Origin: Candidatus Hodarchaeota archaeon
GTDB taxonomy: Archaea; Asgardarchaeota; Heimdallarchaeia; Hodarchaeales; YT1-057
DNA: 53,982 nt
Assembly (NCBI GenBank): GCA_016839955.1
Contig: JAEOTI010000553.1
Location: 1 to 53,982 of the forward strand
Reading direction: 5' to 3'
Of the stretch, positions 8,025 to 16,455 are shown piece by piece (the stretch's first letter is position 1; each line of letters starts with the position of its first letter). The notes under the pieces are model-generated. The model was not told the DNA's origin. It did not search any database and saw only the letters and a list, made by a program, of their open reading frames with translations. The position numbers were made by a program, and so were the translations under genes.

Positions 8025-9240
8025 ATATTGGCAGTCTTAATTTCATTGATACTCCTTTTTTACCACTAATTTTTCCAGTCACCACACCAATTGTTTTACT
8101 AGTCCCAACATTTAACATTAGAGGCTCACCAGTTTCAACTGGGGTTACTTTGATCTGTTGGTCACTCCCGAGTACCTTTTCTAGAAGGTGAACAGCTACA
8201 GCTAATGTTTCAACTGTTGGTGGTAATGTATCTGGTTTTCCAGCAATATGCCCAACTAATTTATCTGATTTAGTTAGAGAAGGATCTAATTTCGTACCAA
8301 TACCTATTAGACCACCTGGCGCCGCAACTTGCAAGTCACCAAATTCACCAAATCCTCCATCAAGGCTCGCAATCTCTGTAACAATTGGATGCCATTTATC
8401 ACCACGTTTTATCCCTGGTCTAATCTCAATGGTGTCTCCAACAGCAAGTGTTCCCTGAGTGATTACGCCTCCAATGACGCCGCCTTTTAAATCATCAATT
8501 TTGTAAACAGGCTTGTTTATATCAAATGACCATTCTATTAAAAGACGTCCTGGTAAATTTTGGTCTCTTTTTGGCGTAGGAATTCGAGTTTCAATCTCTT
8601 CTATTAATACATCTAGATTTACGCCATTAACGGCTGAAATTGGTATTATATTCGCTTCACTGCCTGTGGTACCTGATAAAAAATCATTAATTTCATGAAA
8701 ATTATTAGTAGCGCGATCTCTATCGACAAGCTCAATTTTATTCTGAGCCACAATTAATTTACTTAAACCAACAATTTCTATTGCAGCTAAATGCTCTCGA
8801 GTCTGTGGCATTGGACACTTCTCGTTCACAGAGATGACAAGGAGAGCGCCATCCATAATAGCTGCGCCTGACAACATAGTTGCCATTAAAATCTCATGTC
8901 CTGGAGCATCAACAAAAGAGACTCTTCTGACAAGTTCTGTCTCTGAGTCACATTTTGGGCATTTATTATCAGTAGAATATGCTTCGGATCCTTCACATGA
9001 TGGACATTTTCGAAATTCACAAGAAGCATATCCCAAACGGATACTAATCCCTCTACGAAGTTCTTCACTATGAGTATCAGGAAACCTACCAGTAAAAGCT
9101 TCTACAAGAGTGCTTTTACCATGGTCCACATGGCCAATTGTCCCTATTGAAACCGAAGCTTGAGGTTGATCTTCCATCTTCAACGGTTTAGGAGAGCTAG
9201 GCTTCTTTTTTGATTTTTTCGCGCGTTTTCTCGGTGGCAA
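7936..9240 (-). CDS. eif2g: Translation initiation factor aIF2, gamma subunit
   Basis: The protein carries the aIF2-gamma signature: G1 GTIGHVDHGKST, a switch region RRGISIRLGYA, a zinc knuckle of two CxxC pairs (KCPSC and KCPKC), G3 DAPGHE, G4 AQNKIE and G5 SAVNG, followed by domains II and III. It forms the GTPase core of aIF2, which delivers initiator Met-tRNA to the small subunit. The longest frame opens with a TTG at 9258. However, an AAAGGAG lies inside its first codons and points to TTG at 9240 (MPPRKRAKK), which I use. The N-terminus has a Lys-rich extension before the G domain. It is upstream of the PIN gene and downstream of eS6. Confidence 0.97.
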   Translation of the reverse strand: MPPRKRAKKSKKKPSSPKPLKMEDQPQASVSIGTIGHVDHGKSTLVEAFTGRFPDTHSEELRRGISIRLGYASCEFRKCPSCEGSEAYSTDNKCPKCDSETELVRRVSFVDAPGHEILMATMLSGAAIMDGALLVISVNEKCPMPQTREHLAAIEIVGLSKLIVAQNKIELVDRDRATNNFHEINDFLSGTTGSEANIIPISAVNGVNLDVLIEEIETRIPTPKRDQNLPGRLLIEWSFDINKPVYKIDDLKGGVIGGVITQGTLAVGDTIEIRPGIKRGDKWHPIVTEIASLDGGFGEFGDLQVAAPGGLIGIGTKLDPSLTKSDKLVGHIAGKPDTLPPTVETLAVAVHLLEKVLGSDQQIKVTPVETGEPLMLNVGTSKTIGVVTGKISGKKGVSMKLRLPICAEEGMRCAISRRIDRRWRLIGWGFISAI

Positions 9241-9313
9241 ATCACTTTCTCCTTTCAATAGGGATTCTCTGTTTTCAAAACCTAAAGATTTAGTCGTTTT
9301 AGAACTTAGTTCC

Positions 9314-9694
9314 CTATAAAAACTCTTCTATAGGACGACTTCCACTTTTAACAATTCGAAAATTGAGCTGGTAACAATCACCTGTTATGGTATTTCCTCT
9401 CACTCGACGTCTTTTTCTCAGGCCTTTTCTTTTGGATCGATAACCTATACCACCCGCAGTTAAGATTTTTCTGCGTACTGCTCCACTCATAGACGGAATC
9501 ATTGGAAATCCATCTGCGTCACTACCTCCCCGTAATTCAAATTCGTAACCCTCGAATCCAACTTCATCCCCAACAACAATGTCCCCGATTTTTTTTCCTA
9601 TGAGAAAATTCCCACGGGGATCATCCTCATCTATTTGGACTTTGAATGTTTGGTTCCTTGAAGGGTCCGCCAAATTCATTTGATATTTTGGCAT
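9314..9694 (-). CDS. rps6e: Small ribosomal subunit protein eS6
   Basis: The 126-residue product matches archaeal eS6, which is shorter than the eukaryotic protein. It has an N-terminal MPKYQMNLADPSRNQTFKVQ, the core GNFLIGKKIGDIVVGDEVG, LRGGSDADGFPMIPSMSG, and the basic segment RSKRKGLRKRRRVRGNTI. eS6 binds rRNA in the small subunit. The ATG is preceded by AAAGGAG. It lies upstream of aIF2-gamma on the same strand with a 73-base gap, the usual archaeal order eS6, aIF2-gamma. Confidence 0.97.
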   Translation of the reverse strand: MPKYQMNLADPSRNQTFKVQIDEDDPRGNFLIGKKIGDIVVGDEVGFEGYEFELRGGSDADGFPMIPSMSGAVRRKILTAGGIGYRSKRKGLRKRRRVRGNTITGDCYQLNFRIVKSGSRPIEEFL

Positions 9695-9788
9695 GATCTA
9701 AGATCTCCTTTAGGTCTCTCAAATCTATTTCAAAATTTGGAGTTTAAACTATTTGCGGCTAAAGTCCACTCTTGAATGGAATAGTAAA

Positions 9789-11618
9789 TTATAAGCCCCA
9801 AAACTTGTTTTCGTATTTGCGTTTTATTTCAGCTATCTGTTGAAGAGCGTCAATCACTGTTGCGGGAAGTAGATTAGTTTCTCGTGATGCCTCCAATAAT
9901 TGTCGGGCTTCTCTTTCCGATAAATGAACAAAAAGCTCGTCTCCTACCTTTAATCCGTGACGACCCGCGGTTGCACCACGAATGGAGATTGCAACTTGTT
10001 CTCCAATTTTAGCTTCAGATACTGTTTCACTTCTACTCTGAATCTGAAGCACAGTTCCAACTCTTTCATTTGTAGGAGTCAAAAGAATAACTTGAGGTTT
10101 TATAATTCCTGCTAACACTTCAATCCCGATAACTGCTGGATGAGATTGTCGAAAAACATAAGGTAAAACTCGAATTTTTGCAGGAGAACATAGTTCTTTG
10201 AGAGCTTCTGTCTCTCTAAGTTGCTCAATATCTGCCATCCATTCCTCATAGTCTTCATAAAGACGATATATAATATCGTTTTGAAAAATCTTTATTTTCA
10301 ACTTGTCAGCTTCTTCTTCAGCATTAGGAAGAACTGAAACGTGAAAACAAAGGATCACTCCTGATAATTCATTCGTTTCTTTTACAATAGATGCTTCTAC
10401 TACTTCACGACGGGTAACAGGTCCAATACCTGCTATCCGAATTGGTACTCCTTTCTCCTTAAGAAACCGAACAATTGCTTCCAAACTTCCCAAGCTATCC
10501 GATTTTAACACTACTCCAGCACTTTCAGTTTCAATGATTACTTGGTTTACTTCAAGTTCAATTTCTGACATCAATACATCTAAATCATCATTTTGAGAGA
10601 CAACACGAAGAGGTGCGCCTGCAATTGCACTCTCTAAGTTTGGACCAGAAACTTTGACTCCACTCGCAGCAATTATATGAGGTACATTCTTGAAACGATC
10701 TCGAGGGTCACGGATTTCATCCAATGGTTTTGGTTCAAGCAGGCAACGAACGTACGTTTTAATAGGACCATCCAATCCACCAACAACTATTTGGTCGTTC
10801 TTTTTGATAGTCCCATCGTAAAGAATGACATCTAAAGTCGTTCCTAATCCCACTTCTTCTTTTACTTCTAAAATAGTGCCCAGTCCTGATCCCAAAGTTA
10901 AGATCAGTTTTTCCTGAAGATATTGTTGTGTTAACCCAGAAAGAATTAGGAAGAGATCTGGGATACCTTCCTTTGTCGTAGCTGATGTAGGAACTACTGC
11001 AATTGATTTTGTATAGTCTTTAATCTTTGAAAATAAATCTATTTGAAGATCTAATTTAGAGAAATCGCCCATAAGTTCATAAAGAAAGTTTTCAAAACTT
11101 TGAAGAGTCGATGGGTTTTGTTTTTCTAATGATGCAACCATAGATAACTTAGGATAGGATTTCCATCCTGGAAATCGATCAATTTTATTAGCTGCAATGA
11201 TAAATGGGACTTTTTGTTCTTTCAAAATTCGAATACTTTCAACAGTTTGTGGTTGTACCCCACGTCTTGTATCAACCACTAAAATTGCAAAATTCGCAAC
11301 ACTCGTCCCTCTGGCTCTTAAATTATTAAAGGATGCATGTCCAGGTGTATCAACTATCAAAATCCCTGGAATAGTAACTTTTACTGAAAACTTCTTCAGT
11401 AGGTCTCCACATATTGATTCGATCGTTTCTTTTGGAAAAAAGGATGCACCAATATGTTGAGTTATTCCTCCAGCTTCTCGAGCTTGTACTGCGGTTCCTC
11501 TGACAGCATCTAAAAGTGAAGTCTTACCTGAGTCAACATGGCCAAGGATTACTGTAATAGGACTTCTTATCCTTGTTTTATCTTTTTGTTGATGCTCTTT
11601 TGTCTTCTTTTTTGGCAT
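9789..11618 (-). CDS. infB: Translation initiation factor aIF5B
   Basis: The 609-residue protein is full length for archaeal aIF5B. It has a short basic N-terminus, G1 GHVDSGKTSL, the switch-I region REAGGITQHIGA, G3 DTPGHASF, G4 ANKIDRFPGW and G5 PTSA, followed by domain II, the alpha/beta/alpha domain III and domain IV. The C-terminal region ends in helices (LLPATVIDALQQIAEIKRKYENKF). aIF5B promotes subunit joining at initiation. It starts at ATG, with eS6 and aIF2-gamma downstream on the same strand, so three initiation/ribosome genes lie in a row. No intein is present. Confidence 0.97.
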   Translation of the reverse strand: MPKKKTKEHQQKDKTRIRSPITVILGHVDSGKTSLLDAVRGTAVQAREAGGITQHIGASFFPKETIESICGDLLKKFSVKVTIPGILIVDTPGHASFNNLRARGTSVANFAILVVDTRRGVQPQTVESIRILKEQKVPFIIAANKIDRFPGWKSYPKLSMVASLEKQNPSTLQSFENFLYELMGDFSKLDLQIDLFSKIKDYTKSIAVVPTSATTKEGIPDLFLILSGLTQQYLQEKLILTLGSGLGTILEVKEEVGLGTTLDVILYDGTIKKNDQIVVGGLDGPIKTYVRCLLEPKPLDEIRDPRDRFKNVPHIIAASGVKVSGPNLESAIAGAPLRVVSQNDDLDVLMSEIELEVNQVIIETESAGVVLKSDSLGSLEAIVRFLKEKGVPIRIAGIGPVTRREVVEASIVKETNELSGVILCFHVSVLPNAEEEADKLKIKIFQNDIIYRLYEDYEEWMADIEQLRETEALKELCSPAKIRVLPYVFRQSHPAVIGIEVLAGIIKPQVILLTPTNERVGTVLQIQSRSETVSEAKIGEQVAISIRGATAGRHGLKVGDELFVHLSEREARQLLEASRETNLLPATVIDALQQIAEIKRKYENKFWGL

Positions 11619-11778
11619 TTTTAGCCACGCTTCACTCGATGCAGACAGAGTAAGTTTTTAAATCTCGTTTGAAGGTTTTTATAGACAATATGGTCAGAAG
11701 AATCTATCCATATTATGATAGAAAAACGTACTACATTAACTAATACTCAATTTATGTACTCATTAAAGTTGATTATCG

Positions 11779-12201
11779 ATGCGAAATAAAGATTCATGGA
11801 TGATTTTTCCCGAATTTCTTGATGCCAATCTTAGTAGAAAACAGGGACGTCGTTTAGCAGTAAATGATGCAATCGAAGCACCAAATCTCCTCGAAATGAA
11901 ACTTGCAGCTCAATTACTAAATTATAATTTCAATTTACTGAAAGAAAAATCTTACCCGAGAAGATGGTGGGATAATAATGGATTGCTAACTATTTCAAAA
12001 ATCCCAAGTAGATCAAAACAACAAATATTAATTGAGATAAGTGAAACTATTAGAAGTAAAGTCCGTCCTGCCATACAGAAACGAAAAGAGCAGAAAAAAA
12101 CTAAAAAAATACCAAGCAAGAAAGCTGAGACTAAAGGTAAACTAATAAGACCGATTGATGAAAAGAAACTTGATAAGAAGAAAATTGTCAGAAGGCGTTA
12201 G
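11779..12201 (+). CDS. srp19: Signal recognition particle protein SRP19
   Basis: The 140-residue protein shows the SRP19 pattern near the N-terminus: WMIFPEFLDANLSRKQGRRL, then NAIEAP-like helix-forming sequence and KSYPRRWWDNNGLLTI. SRP19 binds the tips of helices 6 and 8 of 7S RNA and prepares it for SRP54. The C-terminal 55 residues are a Lys-rich low-complexity tail longer than in most archaeal SRP19s. No Shine-Dalgarno is visible before the ATG, so the transcript may be leaderless. The Fe-S mini-protein gene begins 34 bases downstream. Confidence 0.88.
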   Translation: MRNKDSWMIFPEFLDANLSRKQGRRLAVNDAIEAPNLLEMKLAAQLLNYNFNLLKEKSYPRRWWDNNGLLTISKIPSRSKQQILIEISETIRSKVRPAIQKRKEQKKTKKIPSKKAETKGKLIRPIDEKKLDKKKIVRRR

Positions 12202-12235
12202 GATTCTTTTTGTAATCGTAAGAAGGAAGAATGGA

Positions 12236-12445
12236 ATGGTAAAGAAACGTGTAAAAATAGCTAAGAAAAACAACTTAAAAAGTAAAAACAAAGATCAAAT
12301 TGACGTTTGGTCCACACCATGTCTTGTATGCGAGTCTTTAGACCGTTGTGGAGTTGGACAACAAATATCTCCTATTTCCTGTTCTAATATTAACCATTGG
12401 ATTCTTCAAAGAGGAATACCTATACAAAAGGAGGATTCTCCTTAG
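12236..12445 (+). CDS. Mini-protein with RPC34/TFE-beta-type 4Fe-4S motif
   Basis: The longest frame begins at 12155 inside SRP19, but GAAGGAAGAATGGA precedes an in-frame ATG at 12236 and gives a 69-residue protein. After a Lys-rich N-terminus it carries PCLVCESLDRC and then ISPISC, followed by NHW. The cysteine spacing C-x2-C-x5-C-x10-C together with ISP-x-x-C-x-x-x-x-x-W is the signature of the C-terminal iron-sulfur domain of eukaryotic Pol III subunit RPC34/RPC39 and archaeal TFE-beta. The winged-helix domain that normally precedes it is absent. It may act as a stand-alone Fe-S partner of RNA polymerase or TFE-alpha, or the winged helix may be encoded elsewhere. Confidence 0.75.
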   Translation: MVKKRVKIAKKNNLKSKNKDQIDVWSTPCLVCESLDRCGVGQQISPISCSNINHWILQRGIPIQKEDSP

Positions 12446-12545
12446 AAATAATCACATATATGAAGTGAAATTCTTTATCAATATTTTGTATTTTTTAATT
12501 AGAGTTGATAAAAATCATCTTTATTATTAATTTGATTTCTATCTG

Positions 12546-13148
12546 TTGAGGAGATTAGTTCTGAGTAGAAGAAAACCCGATAGATACTATAAATTGGCAA
12601 AATCTGAAGGATATAAGAGCAGAGCAGCTTACAAACTATTTCAGATTCATAATAAATCTAGAATTTTTCAGAAAGGGCAAATAGTAGTTGATTTATGTGG
12701 GGCTCCTGGAGGTTGGAGTCAAGTCGCTGCGAAATTAGTTGGTAAAGAAGGAAAAGTAATTCTTGTTGATCTCCAGCGAGTAGAACAGTTATTAGAAGAA
12801 AATATTCTCGTTTTAATTGGTGATATTACATCAAAGGACATTGTTGCATTACTTCGCCCGAAAATTGGGCCTCCTTACAAAGTTGATGTTGTTATTGCAG
12901 ATTGTAGTCCTAAAGTAAGTGGTCATTGGGAAGCTGACCATGCTCGACAAATCTGGCTCTCAGAAAGTTCTTTAGGGATTTCTGATCAAATAAATGCAAA
13001 AATTTTTGTTTGTAAACTATTCCAAGGAGATTTATTAGCCGAATTTTTAAATAAAACAAAGAAAATTTACCCTAGAATAAAATTACACAAACCAACTGCC
13101 TCAAGGAAACAAAGTGCGGAACTTTACATGATTGCAAAGAAACACTGA
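12546..13148 (+). CDS. rlmE: RlmE/FtsJ-type rRNA 2'-O-ribose methyltransferase
   Basis: The protein has the FtsJ fold and residues: N-terminal RRKPDRYYKLAKSEGYKSRAAYKL with the first catalytic Lys, SAM motif VVDLCGAPGGWSQVA, VILVDLQRVE, catalytic Asp in VVIADCSPKVSG, catalytic Lys in IFVCKLFQG, and the last Glu in KQSAELYMIAKKH. The family 2'-O-methylates a uridine in the 23S rRNA A-loop. The N-terminus is uncertain. The TTG at 12546 overlaps GAGGAG, which would serve better as a ribosome-binding site for a start around 12561 (a CTG). The gene overlaps the longest frame of Trm1. Confidence 0.93.
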   Translation: MRRLVLSRRKPDRYYKLAKSEGYKSRAAYKLFQIHNKSRIFQKGQIVVDLCGAPGGWSQVAAKLVGKEGKVILVDLQRVEQLLEENILVLIGDITSKDIVALLRPKIGPPYKVDVVIADCSPKVSGHWEADHARQIWLSESSLGISDQINAKIFVCKLFQGDLLAEFLNKTKKIYPRIKLHKPTASRKQSAELYMIAKKH

Positions 13149-13170
13149 CGAAATAGATGAGAGGACCTTC

Positions 13171-14310
13171 TTGAAACATATTAATTCCCTTAAGAAAATG
13201 AAAGAAGGTCATACAACGTTTTTTGCTCCTGAAAAAAAGAATATCCCAACAAAATCAGACTTAGTATTCTATAATCCAAATGCAGAAATTAGCCGAGATA
13301 TTTCTGTAATTTTCTTAAAATCTTTAGCTCAACAGCTAAATCAAGATCTATCGGTTTGTGAACTTCTAGCAGGAACTGGTGCTCGAAGTTTAAGGTACAT
13401 TAAAGAAACTCCTTTAAAAAAAATTTTAATCAATGATAAAAACCCAAATGCAATAAAATTGATCAAAAAAAATCTTATTTTTAATGATGTTTATAATTCA
13501 GCCCAAATTACACAAAAGGACGCCTTTAAACTTATTAATGAGATGATAGGTAATGAATGGTTTAATTTCGTAGATATTGATCCATTTGGTTCCCCACAAA
13601 GATATTTTTTAGCGGGGTTATTAGTTGAAAAAGGTGGTACGATTGCTCTTACTGCGACAGACATTCCAACATTAATTGGTATCTACCCAAAAACTGCTTT
13701 TTTTCGTTATGGTCTTACGCATGTATTTAGATCAGAATTTGAAAAAGAAACCGCTATAAGAGCACTTTTGGCATCATTTCAAATTAGAATGTTACATTTC
13801 GGTAAAGAGTTCACACCAGTTTTGTCATTATTTATCGATCATTATGTTAGAGTTTTTCTTAATCGTTTAGGAAGTAGAAAGGATATCTATGAAAATTTAG
13901 GATACATAGGATACTGCAAGATATGTGATAAAAGGTGGATTTTACCTTTAAAGTCAGATATTCAAGAAATTTTCAATGAGCATCCTCATAGTATGCAATT
14001 TGGTGGCCCCTTATGGCTTGGACCACTTCATTGTCCCAAAAAAGTTGAAAATTTGAATAAACTCAATATTAATGATGATAAACATAAAAAGCGGTTAAAC
14101 CATCTATTAGCAAGGCTTACTGGGGAGACAAAACAATTTCCTCCATGGTTTTTTGATCATCATAAACAAGCCAAAAGAAGGAAAATATCACCAGCTCCAA
14201 TAAATGAGGTTATCTTTAAAATCCGAGAAATGGATTTTCTTGCTGAAAGAACACATATTTCAAATACTGGAATTAAAACTAATACGAATTTCGGCATCTA
14301 CTGCGACTAA
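13171..14310 (+). CDS. trm1: tRNA (guanine26-N2)-dimethyltransferase Trm1
   Basis: The protein shows the Trm1 pattern: N-terminal KMKEGHTTFFAPE, VFYNPNAEISRD, SAM motif LLAGTGARSLRY, ILINDKNPNAI, the diagnostic FNFVDIDPFGSPQRYF, TATDIPTL, and a C-terminal domain with CKICDKRW (one CxxC) plus HCP. It dimethylates G26 of tRNAs. The longest frame opens at a TTG at 13132 inside rlmE. A GAGG six bases before the TTG at 13171 gives MKHINSLKK and is the preferred start. Two RNA methyltransferase genes (rlmE, trm1) are therefore adjacent and probably co-transcribed. Confidence 0.93.
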   Translation: MKHINSLKKMKEGHTTFFAPEKKNIPTKSDLVFYNPNAEISRDISVIFLKSLAQQLNQDLSVCELLAGTGARSLRYIKETPLKKILINDKNPNAIKLIKKNLIFNDVYNSAQITQKDAFKLINEMIGNEWFNFVDIDPFGSPQRYFLAGLLVEKGGTIALTATDIPTLIGIYPKTAFFRYGLTHVFRSEFEKETAIRALLASFQIRMLHFGKEFTPVLSLFIDHYVRVFLNRLGSRKDIYENLGYIGYCKICDKRWILPLKSDIQEIFNEHPHSMQFGGPLWLGPLHCPKKVENLNKLNINDDKHKKRLNHLLARLTGETKQFPPWFFDHHKQAKRRKISPAPINEVIFKIREMDFLAERTHISNTGIKTNTNFGIYCD

Positions 14311-14346
14311 AAAGAAAAAGAAGGGAATGAGTATATTTTATCCCTT
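14309..14346 (-). terminator. Hairpin plus T-tract after the zinc-ribbon gene
   Basis: AAGGGA (14321-14326) and TCCCTT (14341-14346) form a 6-bp stem with a 14-nt loop. On the minus strand this is followed by CTTTTTCTTTTTAG, an intrinsic-terminator-like arrangement just after the stop of the zinc-ribbon gene. It lies between convergent genes and may also serve trm1. Confidence 0.45.
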
Positions 14347-14351
14347 TAGTA

Positions 14352-14618
14352 TCAAACTGGTTCAATAGCTGGGATCATTGGCGCGTTACATTTGGCACAG
14401 GATGGAACTGCCTGAGTTTCCCCACAAGAAGAACATTTTAGTTGATTATCTTCAAGATCCATCTGGACCCCACAGTGAGTGGGATAATCAACAACTTCAC
14501 CACATTTACCACACTTAAATGCAGGCTTCATTTCTCCTTTGCGTTCCACAGTTTCTCCCTTATGCTCTAATTTCACTCCAGCAAGATCTTCTTCTTTAAT
14601 TGGTCCTTCACCAGACAT
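14352..14618 (-). CDS. Small zinc-ribbon protein
   Basis: The longest frame starts at a TTG at 14636, but that codon overlaps a GGAGAG that fits better as a ribosome-binding site for the ATG at 14618 (MSGEGPIKEEDLAG), giving 88 residues. The C-terminal half holds cysteine pairs CGKC, a HCG, CSSC and CAKC, enough for one or two zinc ribbons. The protein ends NAPMIPAIEPV. Small zinc-ribbon proteins like this are frequent in archaea, often as RNA-binding or transcription-associated factors; no specific function is recognised. Its upstream neighbour on the minus strand is ftsZ. Confidence 0.7.
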   Translation of the reverse strand: MSGEGPIKEEDLAGVKLEHKGETVERKGEMKPAFKCGKCGEVVDYPTHCGVQMDLEDNQLKCSSCGETQAVPSCAKCNAPMIPAIEPV

Positions 14619-14693
14619 TTCACAATTACTCTCCAAGAATCATTGTCAAGAATTATGGGAAATAGAATTCCTTCTAGTAAAAGAGTGTAGGAA

Positions 14694-14728
14694 ATTCTCT
14701 TTTTTAGAATTTCGTTAAAAAAGAGAAT
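14694..14728 (-). terminator. Perfect 13-bp hairpin after ftsZ
   Basis: ATTCTCTTTTTTA (14694-14706) and TAAAAAAGAGAAT (14716-14728) are perfect inverted copies with a 9-nt loop, 14 bases beyond the ftsZ stop. The stem contains a six-T run on each strand. It looks like an intrinsic-type terminator or an mRNA 3'-end stabiliser. Confidence 0.55.
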
Positions 14729-14742
14729 AACTGCTTAAAAAC

Positions 14743-15990
14743 CTATAAAATTCCAAATAATTTCTTTTTTCTTTTTTTATGACGGATTTTTTTACCTGAC
14801 TCAGTTGTACTTTCTGATTCATCCTGATCGGATTCTTGAGAGCACTCTGAAAAACCAGGTTGTGATAAATCGTTGAAAAATTCATCCATCAGATCAAAAG
14901 AACCAGTTCGAGAGATTTCAGGATCTTCAGTAAACATAGATTTGACATCACTAAGAATAGCGATGACCCGTACCCCTTCTCCAAGTGAAGGTTCAACAGA
15001 TGCGCCCCAAATTACTTCTGCACCTGAACTTATTTCATTCGAAATCCTGAGGACAGCTTGTTCAGCGTCTTGCAAACTAAGAGTGTTACCGCCCATAACA
15101 CAGATTAATGCTCTTCTAGCTGAGGAAATATTAACATCACGTTGTAAAGGATTCTTTAAAGCATCATCAACAGCATCTGTGACTTTTTCGTTTGTAGAAG
15201 TTGACTCACCCAAACCAATTAAGGCAACACCACCGTTTCCTAAAACTTTTCGAACATCTGCTAGGTCAAGGTTAATCAACTGGGGTTTTGTGATAAGTTC
15301 AGAAATTGCTTTGACCCCTCTCACAGTAATCCTATCAGCAGTCTCAAAAGCCCTAATCATCGACATATTTTGTGATATTTCAATCAACCTCTCATTTGGG
15401 ACGATTATTACTGTATCACTTGCTTCATAAAGCTTCATTAGACCTTCTTGTGCGTTTTTCCAGCGTACCAATCCTTCCATTTTGAATGGTAAGGTACACA
15501 CTGAGATTGTGAGGGCACCTGCATCTTTGGAGGCCTGGGCAATAACAGGAGCCGCTCCAGTGCCAGTTCCTCCACCTAGTCCACAAACAACAAAACATAA
15601 ATCCGATTGTATTGCTTGTTCTATTCCCCTTAGACTTTCTCTTGCCGCTAATTCCCCTATTTCCGGATTATTCCCACAACCAAAGCCTTTTGTCGTCCCT
15701 TTACCTATTAAAAGCTTTTTGTTTGCATTCCGTGCAAGTAAGTGTTGTGCATCAGTATTAACAGCTAGAATTTCTACTCCTTCAACCCCTAGTTGTAACA
15801 AGGAATTTGATGCATTGTTTCCCATTCCCCCAACTCCAACTATCTTAATTTTGGGAAGTCTTTCTAATAAGACCTTTCGAATTTCTCTGTCCTCACTTAA
15901 AGAAGTAGAATGAATAGTTGCAGATGATACTCCGAAATTTGATAAAGAAGACGTTTTACTTTTTAATGCATCTTGCATTAGAGAGTCCAA
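14743..15990 (-). CDS. ftsZ: Cell-division GTPase FtsZ
   Basis: The protein has the tubulin/FtsZ core: VGVGGMGNNASNSL, AVNTDAQHL, the tubulin signature GGGTGTGAAPVIA, VVIIVPNERL-like TVIIVPNERL, and the T7 loop NLDLADVRKVL with the catalytic Asp. The longest frame opens at TTG 16002, but GGTGAGG points to TTG 15990 (MDSLMQDALKS), matching the usual archaeal FtsZ N-terminus. After the globular part comes an acidic, Ser/Glu-rich linker (about 375-405) and a short basic C-terminal peptide ending KKLFGIL, a likely partner-binding tail. The protein forms the division ring. A 13-bp hairpin follows the stop. Confidence 0.97.
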   Translation of the reverse strand: MDSLMQDALKSKTSSLSNFGVSSATIHSTSLSEDREIRKVLLERLPKIKIVGVGGMGNNASNSLLQLGVEGVEILAVNTDAQHLLARNANKKLLIGKGTTKGFGCGNNPEIGELAARESLRGIEQAIQSDLCFVVCGLGGGTGTGAAPVIAQASKDAGALTISVCTLPFKMEGLVRWKNAQEGLMKLYEASDTVIIVPNERLIEISQNMSMIRAFETADRITVRGVKAISELITKPQLINLDLADVRKVLGNGGVALIGLGESTSTNEKVTDAVDDALKNPLQRDVNISSARRALICVMGGNTLSLQDAEQAVLRISNEISSGAEVIWGASVEPSLGEGVRVIAILSDVKSMFTEDPEISRTGSFDLMDEFFNDLSQPGFSECSQESDQDESESTTESGKKIRHKKRKKKLFGIL

Positions 15991-16089
15991 AAACCTCACC
16001 AATTAAATGATGGAGTTTCCGACAAAAAAACGTGGTATTACCCGCATAACACCGTGAGCATATTACTAAGAAATGCAAAGGTAATGTTT

Positions 16090-16139
16090 TTAAAAGAAAA
16101 ATGAGAGAAATGACGTTAGAATGCGTCTATTCCTCTAAC
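16090..16139 (-). terminator. Hairpin and T-rich tract after rpl12
   Basis: GTTAGA (16115-16120) and TCTAAC (16134-16139) form a 6-bp stem with a 13-nt loop. On the minus strand it is followed by a T-rich tract including ATTTTTCTTTT. It sits about ten bases after the stop of rpl12, before ftsZ. Confidence 0.4.
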
Positions 16140-16149
16140 AAGAAGGAAA

Positions 16150-16455
16150 TTAACCGAAGAGAGATGCCAGACCTAAATCTTCTCCTTCCTCTTCCTCTTC
16201 TTCCTCTTTTTCTTCTTTTGTTGTTTGAGGTGCGGCTTCAGAAGGTGCAGTTGCGGCACTAGTAGCAACTGGTGCCGCTATAGGAGTAGCTTTCAAAGCT
16301 TCTTCAATGTTGACTCCTTCAAGAGCAGCAATTAGTGCCTTGACTCTCGAAGTATCGACTTTTGCAGATGCAGCTTTCATTACCTTTGTAATACTTTCCT
16401 CATTGATGTCCTTGCTTGTTGAATGTAAAAGAAGGGCAGCGTAAACGTACTCCAT
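16150..16455 (-). CDS. rpl12: Ribosomal stalk protein P1 (archaeal L12)
   Basis: The protein begins [12 protein letters not shown], as in archaeal P1/L12. It has the N-terminal dimerisation helices ([17 protein letters not shown]), an Ala/Pro/Thr hinge, an acidic Glu run and the C-terminal DLGLASLFG that contacts translation factors. The longest frame begins with a GTG four codons upstream, which overlaps the GGAG; the ATG at 16455 fits the family. The usual partner uL10 is not adjacent, which is unusual. A TATA-like CTTAAAAATC lies upstream near 16530 on the minus strand, and a small hairpin (CCC/GGG) occurs in the leader. Confidence 0.96.
   Translation of the reverse strand: MEYVYAALLLHSTSKDINEESITKVMKAASAKVDTSRVKALIAALEGVNIEEALKATPIAAPVATSAATAPSEAAPQTTKEEKEEEEEEEGEDLGLASLFG

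Noticed and set aside
14873..15913. Long plus-strand open frames antisense to ftsZ (185 and 143 codons)
   Set aside because: They mirror codon structure of ftsZ, have Ser/Thr/Ile-rich composition without motifs, and the ftsZ frame is certain.
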